From: CAZEHS01 sp964649745
Lineage (GTDB): Bacteria; Bacillota; Clostridia; Peptostreptococcales; Acidaminobacteraceae
DNA length: 9,809 nt
Reading direction: 5' to 3'
Assembly (NCBI GenBank): GCA_964649745.1
Contig: CAZYQI010000064.1
Coordinates: 1-9,809, forward strand
Part shown: positions 1 to 5,974 of the stretch, in pieces
Numbering within the stretch: position 1 is the first letter of the stretch
Layout of the letters: the number at the start of each line of letters is the position of its first letter
Made by a program: the position numbers and the translations under genes
Notes under the pieces: model-generated
The model's input: the letters and a program-made list of their open reading frames with translations, nothing else
Told to the model about the DNA's origin: nothing
The model's database searches: none

Positions 1-303
1 GCCGCTTGAGAGTGTTTTATTATTTGTACTGTCTACTTGACGGGGTGCAGTTCAAAGGAAGTATATTCCTGTTCGGAACGGCTTTTTCGTTTCAAAACCT
101 GCTTGTCATTGCGAACAAATCCTTGGGGCCGCGCCTTTATTTTTTATGACCCAAAACAAAATGAATAGGGCTGTTATGAACGGGTATCAATGCCACATAT
201 TCTCCGGCACATTTTTTTTATAAGAAGGGTGCTGAAAGAAGGGTTTTAGGGGTCGGTGTCAAATAGTACTAAATATGCTGGCATGTAACTAGGAGGAATT
301 TGA
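1..303. other. Non-coding region upstream of cheV
   Basis: No credible reading frame was found in this stretch. It holds several AT-rich runs (141-145, 203-210) and a weak hairpin followed by TTTTT (68-87), which might be the tail of a terminator for a gene beyond the left edge. It also holds the bipartite motif described separately (160-191), a small palindrome TAGTACTA (264-271) and the cheV ribosome binding site AGGAGG (291-296). A TTGACG at 37-42 has only a TATATT 19 bases downstream, so a housekeeping promoter there is weak. The 11-base start TGTCATTGCGA at 104-114 recalls a widespread intergenic repeat, but the rest of that repeat is missing. Confidence 0.6.
160..191 (+). promoter_or_regulatory. 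Putative cheV promoter or operator, GGTATCAAT motif copy 1
   Basis: AATGAATA (160-167) is followed after 14 bases by GGGTATCAAT (182-191) and then ACATAT (195-200). The same two boxes with the same spacing occur before the REC-HD-GYP gene at 1312-1343. GGGTAT matches the sigma-B type -10 box, and GAATAG 13 bases before it is a loose -35 (GTTTAA consensus). If it is a promoter, transcription would start near 194, giving a leader of about 110 bases before cheV. It could instead be an operator for a shared regulator. The repetition is seen directly; the function is inferred. Confidence 0.45.
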
Positions 304-1209
304 ATGAAAGAAGCAGATGGAATTCTGTTGGAAAGCGGAACCGGCGAATTTGAGATATTGAAATTCACAGTGAACAGTAAACACTATGCAATCAACGTCA
401 TCAAGGTCCGTGAGATTCTCCAGATTGATAAACTCAGCGAAGTTCCCAATTCACCGGAGGCCATTTCCGGCATCACCCTGGTGCGGGGTGAGGTGGTTAC
501 CGTCATTGATCTCCGGTATGTTCTTGAAAAGACCCATTGTGTGGAAAGCAGCCACAGGATGACCCTGTTGTGTGAATTTAACAAGCTGAAGGTTGCCTTC
601 CTGGTGGACGAGGTTCTTGGAATCCACCGGATCGGATGGGACAAGATGCAGAAGCCGGATGATATCCTGAATGCCACCCTGGTCATCGGGAATATCAACC
701 TGGACAATACGATCTATATGATGCTGGATTTTGAAAAAATCGTCATGGATATCAGCCCGGAAACAGGAATCACCACCGCACGCATTGCAGGACTGGAGGC
801 AAAGGACAGAACCAAGGTGGAACTGATGCTGGCCGATGACTCCCCGATGATCCGTCAGGTATTGAGAGATACCCTGACATACGCCGGTTTTACGAAACTC
901 CGTTTCTTTGATGACGGACAGCAGGCCCTGGATTATCTGATGAATCTGGCAGAACGAAAGGGTGAGGCATTCACGGATGAAGTGCAGCTGCTGATCACCG
1001 ATATCGAAATGCCCCGTCTGGACGGCCACACGCTTACCCGGAAGGTAAAGGAGCATAAGATTCTTCGGAGGCTTCCAGTCATTATCTTCTCCTCCCTTAT
1101 CACCGACAGCCTGAAGCATAAGGGCGACAGCGTGGGGGCGGATGCCCAGATGTCCAAGCCTGAAATCGGTAAGCTGGTGCTCTTGATTGATAATCTGCTG
1201 AAACTATAA
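304..1209 (+). CDS. cheV: CheV: CheW-like coupling domain fused to a receiver domain
   Basis: This is a chemotaxis coupling protein. The N-terminal CheW-like domain (about residues 16-155) joins chemoreceptors to the kinase CheA in the cytoplasmic receptor array. The C-terminal receiver domain (about 172-300) is phosphorylated by CheA and tunes adaptation. The receiver has the acidic pair D178-D179 in LADDSPMIR, the phospho-acceptor D233 in ITDIEMPRLDG, S263 in the switch position and K285 in SKP. The length, 301 residues, is that of the family (Bacillus CheV is about 303). The start is supported by AGGAGG at 291-296, seven bases before ATG. The gene stands alone, with no other che or fli gene in the window, and ends at a strong terminator, so it is probably monocistronic. 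Its partners must be encoded elsewhere. The identification is firm. Confidence 0.95.
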   Translation: MKEADGILLESGTGEFEILKFTVNSKHYAINVIKVREILQIDKLSEVPNSPEAISGITLVRGEVVTVIDLRYVLEKTHCVESSHRMTLLCEFNKLKVAFLVDEVLGIHRIGWDKMQKPDDILNATLVIGNINLDNTIYMMLDFEKIVMDISPETGITTARIAGLEAKDRTKVELMLADDSPMIRQVLRDTLTYAGFTKLRFFDDGQQALDYLMNLAERKGEAFTDEVQLLITDIEMPRLDGHTLTRKVKEHKILRRLPVIIFSSLITDSLKHKGDSVGADAQMSKPEIGKLVLLIDNLLKL

Positions 1210-1215
1210 AGCCAT

Positions 1216-1263
1216 GGGTGCCTCGCAGGAATCTACAATCCTGGTGAGGCACCCTTTTGTTTT
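1216..1263 (+). terminator. Intrinsic terminator after cheV
   Basis: A nine-base-pair stem GGGTGCCTC (1216-1224) / GAGGCACCC (1246-1254) is continued by an inner five-pair stem CAGGA (1226-1230) / TCCTG (1239-1243) around an eight-base loop. TTTTGTTTT (1255-1263) follows at once. This is a textbook Rho-independent terminator placed six bases after the cheV stop codon. It separates cheV from the next gene, which therefore needs its own promoter. Confidence 0.93.
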
Positions 1264-1292
1264 GTCATTGACGGGTGGAGACAATGAGGGAT

Positions 1293-1301
1293 TGATATAA
1301 T
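1293..1301 (+). promoter_or_regulatory. Candidate extended -10 promoter for the REC-HD-GYP gene
   Basis: TGATATAAT contains a perfect TATAAT (1296-1301) preceded by the TGN of an extended -10 element, 30 bases beyond the end of the cheV terminator. No good -35 box lies 16-18 bases upstream; TTGACG at 1268-1273 is 22 bases away, too far. If active, transcription would start near 1308 and the bipartite motif at 1312-1343 would sit in the leader. Position and -10 quality favour a real housekeeping promoter; the missing -35 keeps confidence moderate. Confidence 0.45.
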
Positions 1302-1311
1302 GCTGAACTGG

Positions 1312-1343
1312 AATGAATAACAGGATAGGCAATGGGTATCAAT
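1312..1343 (+). promoter_or_regulatory. Putative promoter or operator, GGTATCAAT motif copy 2
   Basis: AATGAATA (1312-1319), 14 bases, then GGGTATCAAT (1334-1343), with ACATAT at 1345-1350. Both boxes and the spacing are identical to copy 1 upstream of cheV. Read as a sigma-B/sigma-F type promoter it is GAATAA, 13 bases, GGGTAT. Transcription would start near 1346, about 20 bases before the ribosome binding site AGGAGG at 1365-1370. That geometry suits a promoter. An operator acting on the upstream TATAAT promoter is the main alternative. Confidence 0.5.
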
Positions 1344-1377
1344 TACATATAATTGCGCCATCCCAGGAGGCTCATCC

Positions 1378-2463
1378 ATGTCCTACATTACAAATGCGCG
1401 GATATTAGTGGTGGAAGACAGTGAAATCAATATGGATATCATTGTGGAATCCCTGAAGAACGCCTACGAGCTGACCATTGCCATGGACGGCCTGGAGGCC
1501 CTTGATGCAGTTGCAAGGGAAATTCCTGATCTTATTCTGTTGGATGTGCTGATGCCCGAGATGAACGGATATGAAGTTTGCCAGAAACTGAAGGCGGACC
1601 CCAAAACGGCGGATATACCCATCATCTTTCTGACCGCCATGAAGGATATCACGGATAAGACCAAGGCCTTTGAGATGGGGGCCATCGATTACCTGACAAA
1701 ACCATTCGAAATACTTGAGTTGAAGGCTCGGGTGAAAACGCATCTTGAGTTGATATTTGCCCGAAAGCTGCTGGCGGATCAGAACCAGATGCTTGAAAAA
1801 ATGGTGAGAGTGAGAACAGAGCAGCTTTATAGAACACAATCGGCCACCATCTATTCCCTGGCCGCCCTGGCCGAGACCCGAGACTCGGAAACAGGGGAAC
1901 ACATCAAACGCACGCAGCTTTATATCCGGGTTCTTGCCGATACGCTCCGGGACATGGGGTGCTACCAGGATATTCTTAAAGACGACTACATCAACATGCT
2001 CTACGATTCCGCCCCTCTTCATGACATAGGAAAGGTGGGAGTTCCGGACCATATACTGCTGAAGCCAGGAAAACTCACCACCATGGAGTTTGAGCAGATG
2101 AAGCTGCACGCGTGGTATGGAATGAAAACCCTGGAAAGCGCAGAAAAAGAGCTGGGGGAGATGTCCTTTTTAACCATGGCCAAGGAAATCGCCTATACCC
2201 ATCATGAAAAATGGGATGGATCCGGTTATCCCAACCAACTGGCCGGCGACGCTATCCCTTTGTCGGGACGATTGATGGCTCTGGTTGATGTTTATGACGC
2301 CCTTATAAGCGAGCGGCCCTACAAAAGGCCATTTTCTCATGAGCGGGCGCGAGAAATCATCATAGAGGGAAGCGGAAGTCATTTTGACCAGCGGATTGTG
2401 GAAGCGTTTATAAAATGTGAAGATATTTTCGTGACGATCAAGAACCGGTACGGGAGGTCATGA
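1378..2463 (+). CDS. Response regulator with HD-GYP output domain (predicted c-di-GMP phosphodiesterase)
   Basis: This is a cytoplasmic two-component response regulator of the RpfG type, predicted to hydrolyse c-di-GMP when its receiver is phosphorylated. The receiver spans about residues 7-122: acidic pair E13-D14, phospho-acceptor D56 in LLDVLMPEMNG, T86 and K108 in TKPF. A helical, probably coiled-coil linker (about 112-155) leads to an HD-GYP domain (about 155-355). Recognisable ligand motifs are TGEH (H175), HDIGK (H215, D216), H244, HHEKWDGSGYP (275-285) and DVYDAL (D304), so the metal site looks complete. Length, 361 residues, is usual. AGGAGG seven bases before ATG supports the start. 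No histidine kinase is adjacent, so the phosphodonor is unknown; CheA is possible given the neighbouring cheV. The gene ends tail to tail with the next signalling gene, its TGA sharing TCATGA with that gene's stop. Confidence 0.93.
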   Translation: MSYITNARILVVEDSEINMDIIVESLKNAYELTIAMDGLEALDAVAREIPDLILLDVLMPEMNGYEVCQKLKADPKTADIPIIFLTAMKDITDKTKAFEMGAIDYLTKPFEILELKARVKTHLELIFARKLLADQNQMLEKMVRVRTEQLYRTQSATIYSLAALAETRDSETGEHIKRTQLYIRVLADTLRDMGCYQDILKDDYINMLYDSAPLHDIGKVGVPDHILLKPGKLTTMEFEQMKLHAWYGMKTLESAEKELGEMSFLTMAKEIAYTHHEKWDGSGYPNQLAGDAIPLSGRLMALVDVYDALISERPYKRPFSHERAREIIIEGSGSHFDQRIVEAFIKCEDIFVTIKNRYGRS

Positions 2464-4221
2464 ACGGGTCATCATGGTTATAAAGAGGTCTGCAACGTCG
2501 GGATCAAATTGAGTACCTGCCCCTTTGGCAATCTCGATAAGCGCATCCTGGCGACTTAACGGCTCCCGGTAATGGCGGGGCCGCATTATGGTGCAGAAGG
2601 AATCCACCACAGCGAGAAGTCTGGCGAGGATGGGAATAGCTTCGCCCTTCAGATGGTAAGGGTACCCCCGGCCATCCCAACGCTCATGATGGTAAAGGAC
2701 GGCCTCGGCCACATGGGCATATTGGGGATTCATGTTCACAAGCTTATAGCTTATTTCGGAATGCTTCTGGATCCGCTCCCAGTCGCCATCCTTTACCCGT
2801 GAATACCTGTAGATGTTCGAGGGGAGACAGATCATTCCGATGTCGTAAACCTGACCCAAATGTCGGATGTCTCGGGTGCTTTCATTAATATCGCTCCTGA
2901 GTTGAATAAGGTTTTCCATCAGTTCAACAACATAGTCTGTGAATTTTCGCCCTTCGTAAGGGTGCTTCTGCAGTTCGCTGTAAACATAATTGAAGCATCT
3001 TTGTGGGTAATTCTTTTTTTGCAGCTCCTTGTCCCGATACATGCTTTCATCGGCCTTTATAATGGCGGACTGCATGGTTTCTTCCAGAGAAGTTTTCGTG
3101 TAGTGACCCAGGGCAACACTCATAGGCCCCAGTGGGGTCATGGTTTTTTCACATCCGGCTCGAAGGCGCTGGATAATGTGAAGAACAGATGTTTCAGTGG
3201 TCCCGGGCAGGAAAATAAGGAACTCGTCGCCCCCGAACCGGGCAAGGATATCTTCCTCCCGGCAGGTATCCTTCAGCTGATGGGCGAAGGCTTTCAGTAA
3301 CAGATCCCCGTCCACGTGACCCAGGATATCGTTGATAATCTTCAGACCGTTCAGATCCGCCATGATGATGCTGATGGGAAGCTGACGTTCCCTATTAAGG
3401 CGAATCAGTTCTTCCTCCAGAAAATTGCGGTTATACAGGCCCGTCAGGTTATCGTGAAAGGTCATATAGCGTATTTTTTCCTGCATAATCCATTTGTCCG
3501 TAATGTCGTCCAGGGTAATGACCTTTACCGTGGCGTCGCCGTTCGGGTCGGGAAGTGTTTGTGTTTTCATAATGATTACATGAGAACTACCGGACTGTGT
3601 GCGTATCCGGCATTCCAAATGATGATCGACGGCGCTGGCATCGGGCAGAGGATTCCCGTCCATATCCAAAAACGTAACGTAGGATTTAAGCGTTTGGCCC
3701 TTATAGTCCTCTTTCGCTTCAAGCAACATGGCCGCCGGAATGTTCATATACGTCAGATGGCCGGATTCATCTTCGGCAATTACCGCATCAATGATCCCAT
3801 CCAATATGGCATTTCTCCACCGGCGTTCCTCCTCGGCAACTTGGAGGATGCGGTTCCGCTGGAGGGCAATTTCGATGTTGATGATCAGTTCCACCTCGTT
3901 CACAGGCTTGGTAAGATAGGTGCTGCACTTACTTTTAATTGCGCCATCCAGCATGTCCACGTCAACGGCGGAGGTGAGAAAAATCACGGGAATCCCGTGC
4001 TCCGAGGTGATGATTCGCGCAGCTTCGACACCGTTCATGGTGCCACGGAGGCCAATATCCATCAGAACAATATCCGGTTTAACTTCTTTTACGGCTAACA
4101 CAGAAGCCTCTGCGGAATCAAAGGATCCGGCGGAGGGATAGCCGTGCTTTATAAGGATATCTTCTATGATTTGCACAACCATATGAGAATCTTCTACGAT
4201 CAACACCTTCGGTTTAGCCAT
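2458..4221 (-). CDS. REC-PAS-GGDEF-HD-GYP signalling protein with degenerate HD motif
   Basis: This four-domain cytoplasmic c-di-GMP protein has 587 residues. The receiver (about 4-122) has E10-D11, phospho-acceptor D55 in LMDIGLRG, T83 and K105. A PAS-like domain follows (about 132-243). The GGDEF diguanylate cyclase domain (about 250-400) carries an intact GGDEF motif at 330-334, DNLTGLYNR at 257-265 and an RxxD inhibitory site REED (321-324), exactly five residues before GGDEF. This part should make c-di-GMP from GTP with product inhibition. The C-terminal HD-GYP domain (about 415-585) keeps H487, HHERWDGRGYP (511-521) and D540. It has YDIGM (459-463) where HDIGK is expected and lacks the TGEH histidine, so phosphodiesterase activity is doubtful; it may be a binding or regulatory domain. 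Start: AAGGGG eight bases before ATG. It is divergent from sdaAB and convergent with the REC-HD-GYP gene. Confidence 0.92.
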   Translation of the reverse strand: MAKPKVLIVEDSHMVVQIIEDILIKHGYPSAGSFDSAEASVLAVKEVKPDIVLMDIGLRGTMNGVEAARIITSEHGIPVIFLTSAVDVDMLDGAIKSKCSTYLTKPVNEVELIINIEIALQRNRILQVAEEERRWRNAILDGIIDAVIAEDESGHLTYMNIPAAMLLEAKEDYKGQTLKSYVTFLDMDGNPLPDASAVDHHLECRIRTQSGSSHVIIMKTQTLPDPNGDATVKVITLDDITDKWIMQEKIRYMTFHDNLTGLYNRNFLEEELIRLNRERQLPISIIMADLNGLKIINDILGHVDGDLLLKAFAHQLKDTCREEDILARFGGDEFLIFLPGTTETSVLHIIQRLRAGCEKTMTPLGPMSVALGHYTKTSLEETMQSAIIKADESMYRDKELQKKNYPQRCFNYVYSELQKHPYEGRKFTDYVVELMENLIQLRSDINESTRDIRHLGQVYDIGMICLPSNIYRYSRVKDGDWERIQKHSEISYKLVNMNPQYAHVAEAVLYHHERWDGRGYPYHLKGEAIPILARLLAVVDSFCTIMRPRHYREPLSRQDALIEIAKGAGTQFDPDVADLFITMMTRS

Positions 4222-4259
4222 GATTTCAACCCCTTCAGTATGATTGGATCTGTATGCTC

Positions 4260-4286
4260 ATAGATACCCCGTTTGAATGATTATTC
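4260..4286 (-). promoter_or_regulatory. Putative promoter of the REC-PAS-GGDEF-HD-GYP gene, motif copy 3
   Basis: On the minus strand GGGTATCTAT (4269-4260) is followed by GAGCATACAG, close to the GCATACAC that follows copy 4. A GAATAA (4286-4281) lies 11 bases upstream, a shorter spacer than in the other copies. A start near 4253 would leave about 30 bases before the ATG at 4221. The -35-like box overlaps the predicted -35 of the divergent sdaAB promoter. Confidence 0.42.
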
Positions 4287-4312
4287 ACAGGCAAAACGGC
4301 ATGTTTTATGTT
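4284..4312 (+). promoter_or_regulatory. Candidate housekeeping promoter of sdaAB-sdaAA
   Basis: TTCACA (4284-4289), a 17-base spacer and TATGTT (4307-4312) give five of six and four of six matches to the sigma-A boxes. The expected start is near 4319, about 20 bases before the strong ribosome binding site AGGAGGTG (4339-4346) of sdaAB. The short leader leaves no room for a riboswitch. Confidence 0.5.
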
Positions 4313-4350
4313 AATATGGAAGAGCTTATTTTAAAATCAGGAGGTGCATC

Positions 4351-5019
4351 ATGCATAAAGACAGCATATTCAATATTCTGGGGCCGATAATGATCGGTCC
4401 CTCCAGTTCACATACCGCCGGTGCGGAACGTATCGGGCGGGCGGCAAAAATGATTTTCGGAAAGCCGGTGGTATCCGCCCGGTTCCTGCTTCACGGCTCA
4501 TTTGCCACAACCTATAAAGGACACGGAACCGACAGAGCCCTTGCTGCGGGGATTTTGGGTCTGGATGCGGATGACGAACGGCTGCGGGAATCCTTTGCCC
4601 TGGCGGAAGAACAGGGAATTGCTCTTTTTTTTGAACCGACAGATCTGGGAGATGTTCACCCCAACACCGTGGAAGTGGAGTTGACTGGGGCTGATGGTGA
4701 GAAGATAAGCGTCAGAGGCTCTTCCATAGGAGGCGGCAGCATCAGGATCACTGCCATCGACGGGGAACCGGTTGATTTTGACGGAAGCCTTCCGGTTCTG
4801 ATCCTTAAGCATAAGGACCAACAGGGGATGATCAGCCGAATAACCTTCACCATCGCCATGCAGGGTATCAATATAGCGAACCTCAAGGTGTCCAGAGAAG
4901 AAAAAGGCGAGACGGCCACCACCATCGTGGAATCCGATTCCGTGGTGCCGGAGGGTGCGGTCAAGGAAATAGAATCCCTTGCGGGAGTCCTTTCAGTCAG
5001 AGCCGTATCCGGAATCTGA
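4351..5019 (+). CDS. sdaAB: L-serine dehydratase, iron-sulfur dependent, beta subunit
   Basis: This is one of two subunits of the oxygen-sensitive [4Fe-4S] L-serine dehydratase, which turns L-serine into pyruvate and ammonia in the cytoplasm. The N-terminal part has the family signature GPSSSHTAG (residues 16-24) and HGSFATTYKGHGTDRAL (48-64). An ACT domain covers about 147-222 (ILKHKDQQGMISRIT onward), which in this family serves in subunit contact or effector binding. Length, 222 residues, matches the separate beta subunit of Firmicutes; proteobacterial enzymes have both parts fused. AGGAGGTG four bases before ATG supports the start. It is followed after 50 bases by sdaAA on the same strand, with no terminator seen between them, so the two form an operon. 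Serine deamination feeds pyruvate into fermentation in amino-acid-using anaerobes. Confidence 0.95.
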   Translation: MHKDSIFNILGPIMIGPSSSHTAGAERIGRAAKMIFGKPVVSARFLLHGSFATTYKGHGTDRALAAGILGLDADDERLRESFALAEEQGIALFFEPTDLGDVHPNTVEVELTGADGEKISVRGSSIGGGSIRITAIDGEPVDFDGSLPVLILKHKDQQGMISRITFTIAMQGINIANLKVSREEKGETATTIVESDSVVPEGAVKEIESLAGVLSVRAVSGI

Positions 5020-5069
5020 GTATTTTTGATTGCTGGGAAAAGATAAGGTAACATCACAGGAGGAGAACC

Positions 5070-5942
5070 ATGTACACATCAGGAAGTGAATTGATCACTG
5101 CTGCCAATGAAAGCGGTCAGAGGATATGCGATATTGTGCTGGAAGAGGAAGCGGCGCTGGAGGAATGCGACAAGGCGGAAGTCCGAACCCGTATGGGTAA
5201 GGTGCTGGACGTCATGCAGGATGCCGCCAATAAGGCTCTGGACAGAGAAATACGCTCAGTAAGCGGACTCCTGGGAGGCGACTCCCAGAGAATGGCCAAG
5301 TACCGGATTGCGGACACGCCATATTCCGGGGAATTTCTCTCAATGGCCATGGCACGGGCACTCTCCGGTTCCGAGGTCAACGCCTCCATGGGCAGGATTG
5401 TTGCGGCTCCTACCGCCGGCTCCTGCGGAATTCTGCCGGCTGCCGTCATCACTGCGGGGGAAATGGTAGGTTGCGGACGGGAAGGCATGATTGACGGCCT
5501 TCTCACTGCCAGCGGAATCGGACGGATTGTCGCCCGCAACGCAACGGTATCCGGTGCGGAGGGCGGCTGCCAGGCTGAATGCGGCGCGGCGGCAGCAATG
5601 GCGGCGGCGGCCTTGGTAGAGATGAAGGGCGGAACCCCGGAAGCGGCCATGCACGCTGCGGCGATTGCCTTCAAGAACATCTTGGGACTTGTATGCGACC
5701 CGGTTGCAGGGCTGGTGGAGGTTCCATGTGCCAAACGGAACGCCATGGGAGTTGCCAACGCCATGACCGCTGCGGATATGGCTCTGGCCGGAATCAAAAG
5801 CGTCATTCCCTTTGATGAGGTGGTGGATGCCATGTTCCGTATCGGCAAGGCCCTTCCCGCCAGCCTGCGGGAAACAGCCCTGGGGGGGCTCGCCATGACC
5901 CCAACCGGACAGCGGCTTCAGAAGGAGATTCTGGGGAAATAG
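5070..5942 (+). CDS. sdaAA: L-serine dehydratase, iron-sulfur dependent, alpha subunit
   Basis: This is the catalytic alpha subunit that carries the [4Fe-4S] cluster. Cysteines C167, C209 and C220 are spaced 42 and 11 residues apart, the same spacing as the cluster cysteines known from the Legionella enzyme (C343, C385, C396). Other family signatures are APTAGSCGILPA (113-124) and GSEVNASMGR-like sequence near 100-109. The 290-residue length is usual for the separate subunit. The reading frame starts at ATG with AGGAGG (5058-5063) six bases before it. It is cotranscribed with sdaAB. The C-terminal cysteine tail found at the active site of fused enzymes is absent; the protein ends in EILGK, as other two-subunit enzymes do. 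The gene ends 23 bases from the stop of the convergent diguanylate cyclase gene; no T-rich terminator is seen on its own strand. Confidence 0.96.
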   Translation: MYTSGSELITAANESGQRICDIVLEEEAALEECDKAEVRTRMGKVLDVMQDAANKALDREIRSVSGLLGGDSQRMAKYRIADTPYSGEFLSMAMARALSGSEVNASMGRIVAAPTAGSCGILPAAVITAGEMVGCGREGMIDGLLTASGIGRIVARNATVSGAEGGCQAECGAAAAMAAAALVEMKGGTPEAAMHAAAIAFKNILGLVCDPVAGLVEVPCAKRNAMGVANAMTAADMALAGIKSVIPFDEVVDAMFRIGKALPASLRETALGGLAMTPTGQRLQKEILGK

Positions 5943-5954
5943 AGGCCGTCAAGC

Positions 5955-5974
5955 AAAAGAGCGCCCTAGGGCGC
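5955..5974 (-). terminator. Possible weak terminator of the diguanylate cyclase gene
   Basis: The perfect 14-base palindrome GCGCCCTAGGGCGC (5961-5974) contains the cyclase stop codon (TAG on the minus strand, 5968-5966). On the minus strand it can fold into a five-pair GC stem with a CTAG loop, followed by TCTTTT (5960-5955). The stem is short and the T run modest. On the plus strand no T run follows, so it would not serve sdaAA in the usual way. Confidence 0.4.

Noticed and set aside
37..67. TTGACG-TATATT promoter far upstream of cheV
   Set aside because: The spacer is 19 bases and the site is about 240 bases from the gene; the evidence is too weak for a feature.
103..135. Start of the widespread intergenic repeat that begins TGTCATTGCGAG
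   Set aside because: Only the first 11 bases match (104-114); the following GCGAAGC-type and AATC parts are absent, so chance or a remnant is as likely.
1..303. A c-di-GMP riboswitch in the long leader of cheV
   Set aside because: I looked for the GEMM-I hallmarks (GGCAAACC and GCAAAGCCAC-like segments) and found none. The leaders of the other signalling genes are too short or also lack them.
451..1119. Long minus-strand reading frame opposite cheV (222 codons)
   Set aside because: It lies entirely within a firm plus-strand gene, its translation resembles no family I recognise, and no ribosome binding site was seen. It is a shadow frame.
1268..1301. TTGACG and TATAAT as one standard housekeeping promoter
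   Set aside because: The spacing is 22 bases, well outside the usual 16-18. The TATAAT is better read as an extended -10 element.
1405..2109. Minus-strand reading frame opposite the REC-HD-GYP gene (234 codons)
   Set aside because: It is fully antisense to conserved receiver and HD-GYP motifs, with His/Gln-rich composition typical of shadow frames.
2456..2484. Small plus-strand gene starting at the ATG in TCATGA, after GGGAGG
   Set aside because: The frame reads only seven codons before TAA, so the apparent ribosome binding site is coincidental.
3316..4098. Plus-strand reading frame of 260 codons opposite the REC-PAS-GGDEF-HD-GYP gene
   Set aside because: It is antisense to clearly conserved receiver, PAS and GGDEF sequence; no recognisable domain and no convincing ribosome binding site.
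5117..5896. Minus-strand reading frame opposite sdaAA (259 codons)
   Set aside because: It is Ala/Ser/Pro-rich shadow sequence over a gene with conserved cluster cysteines.
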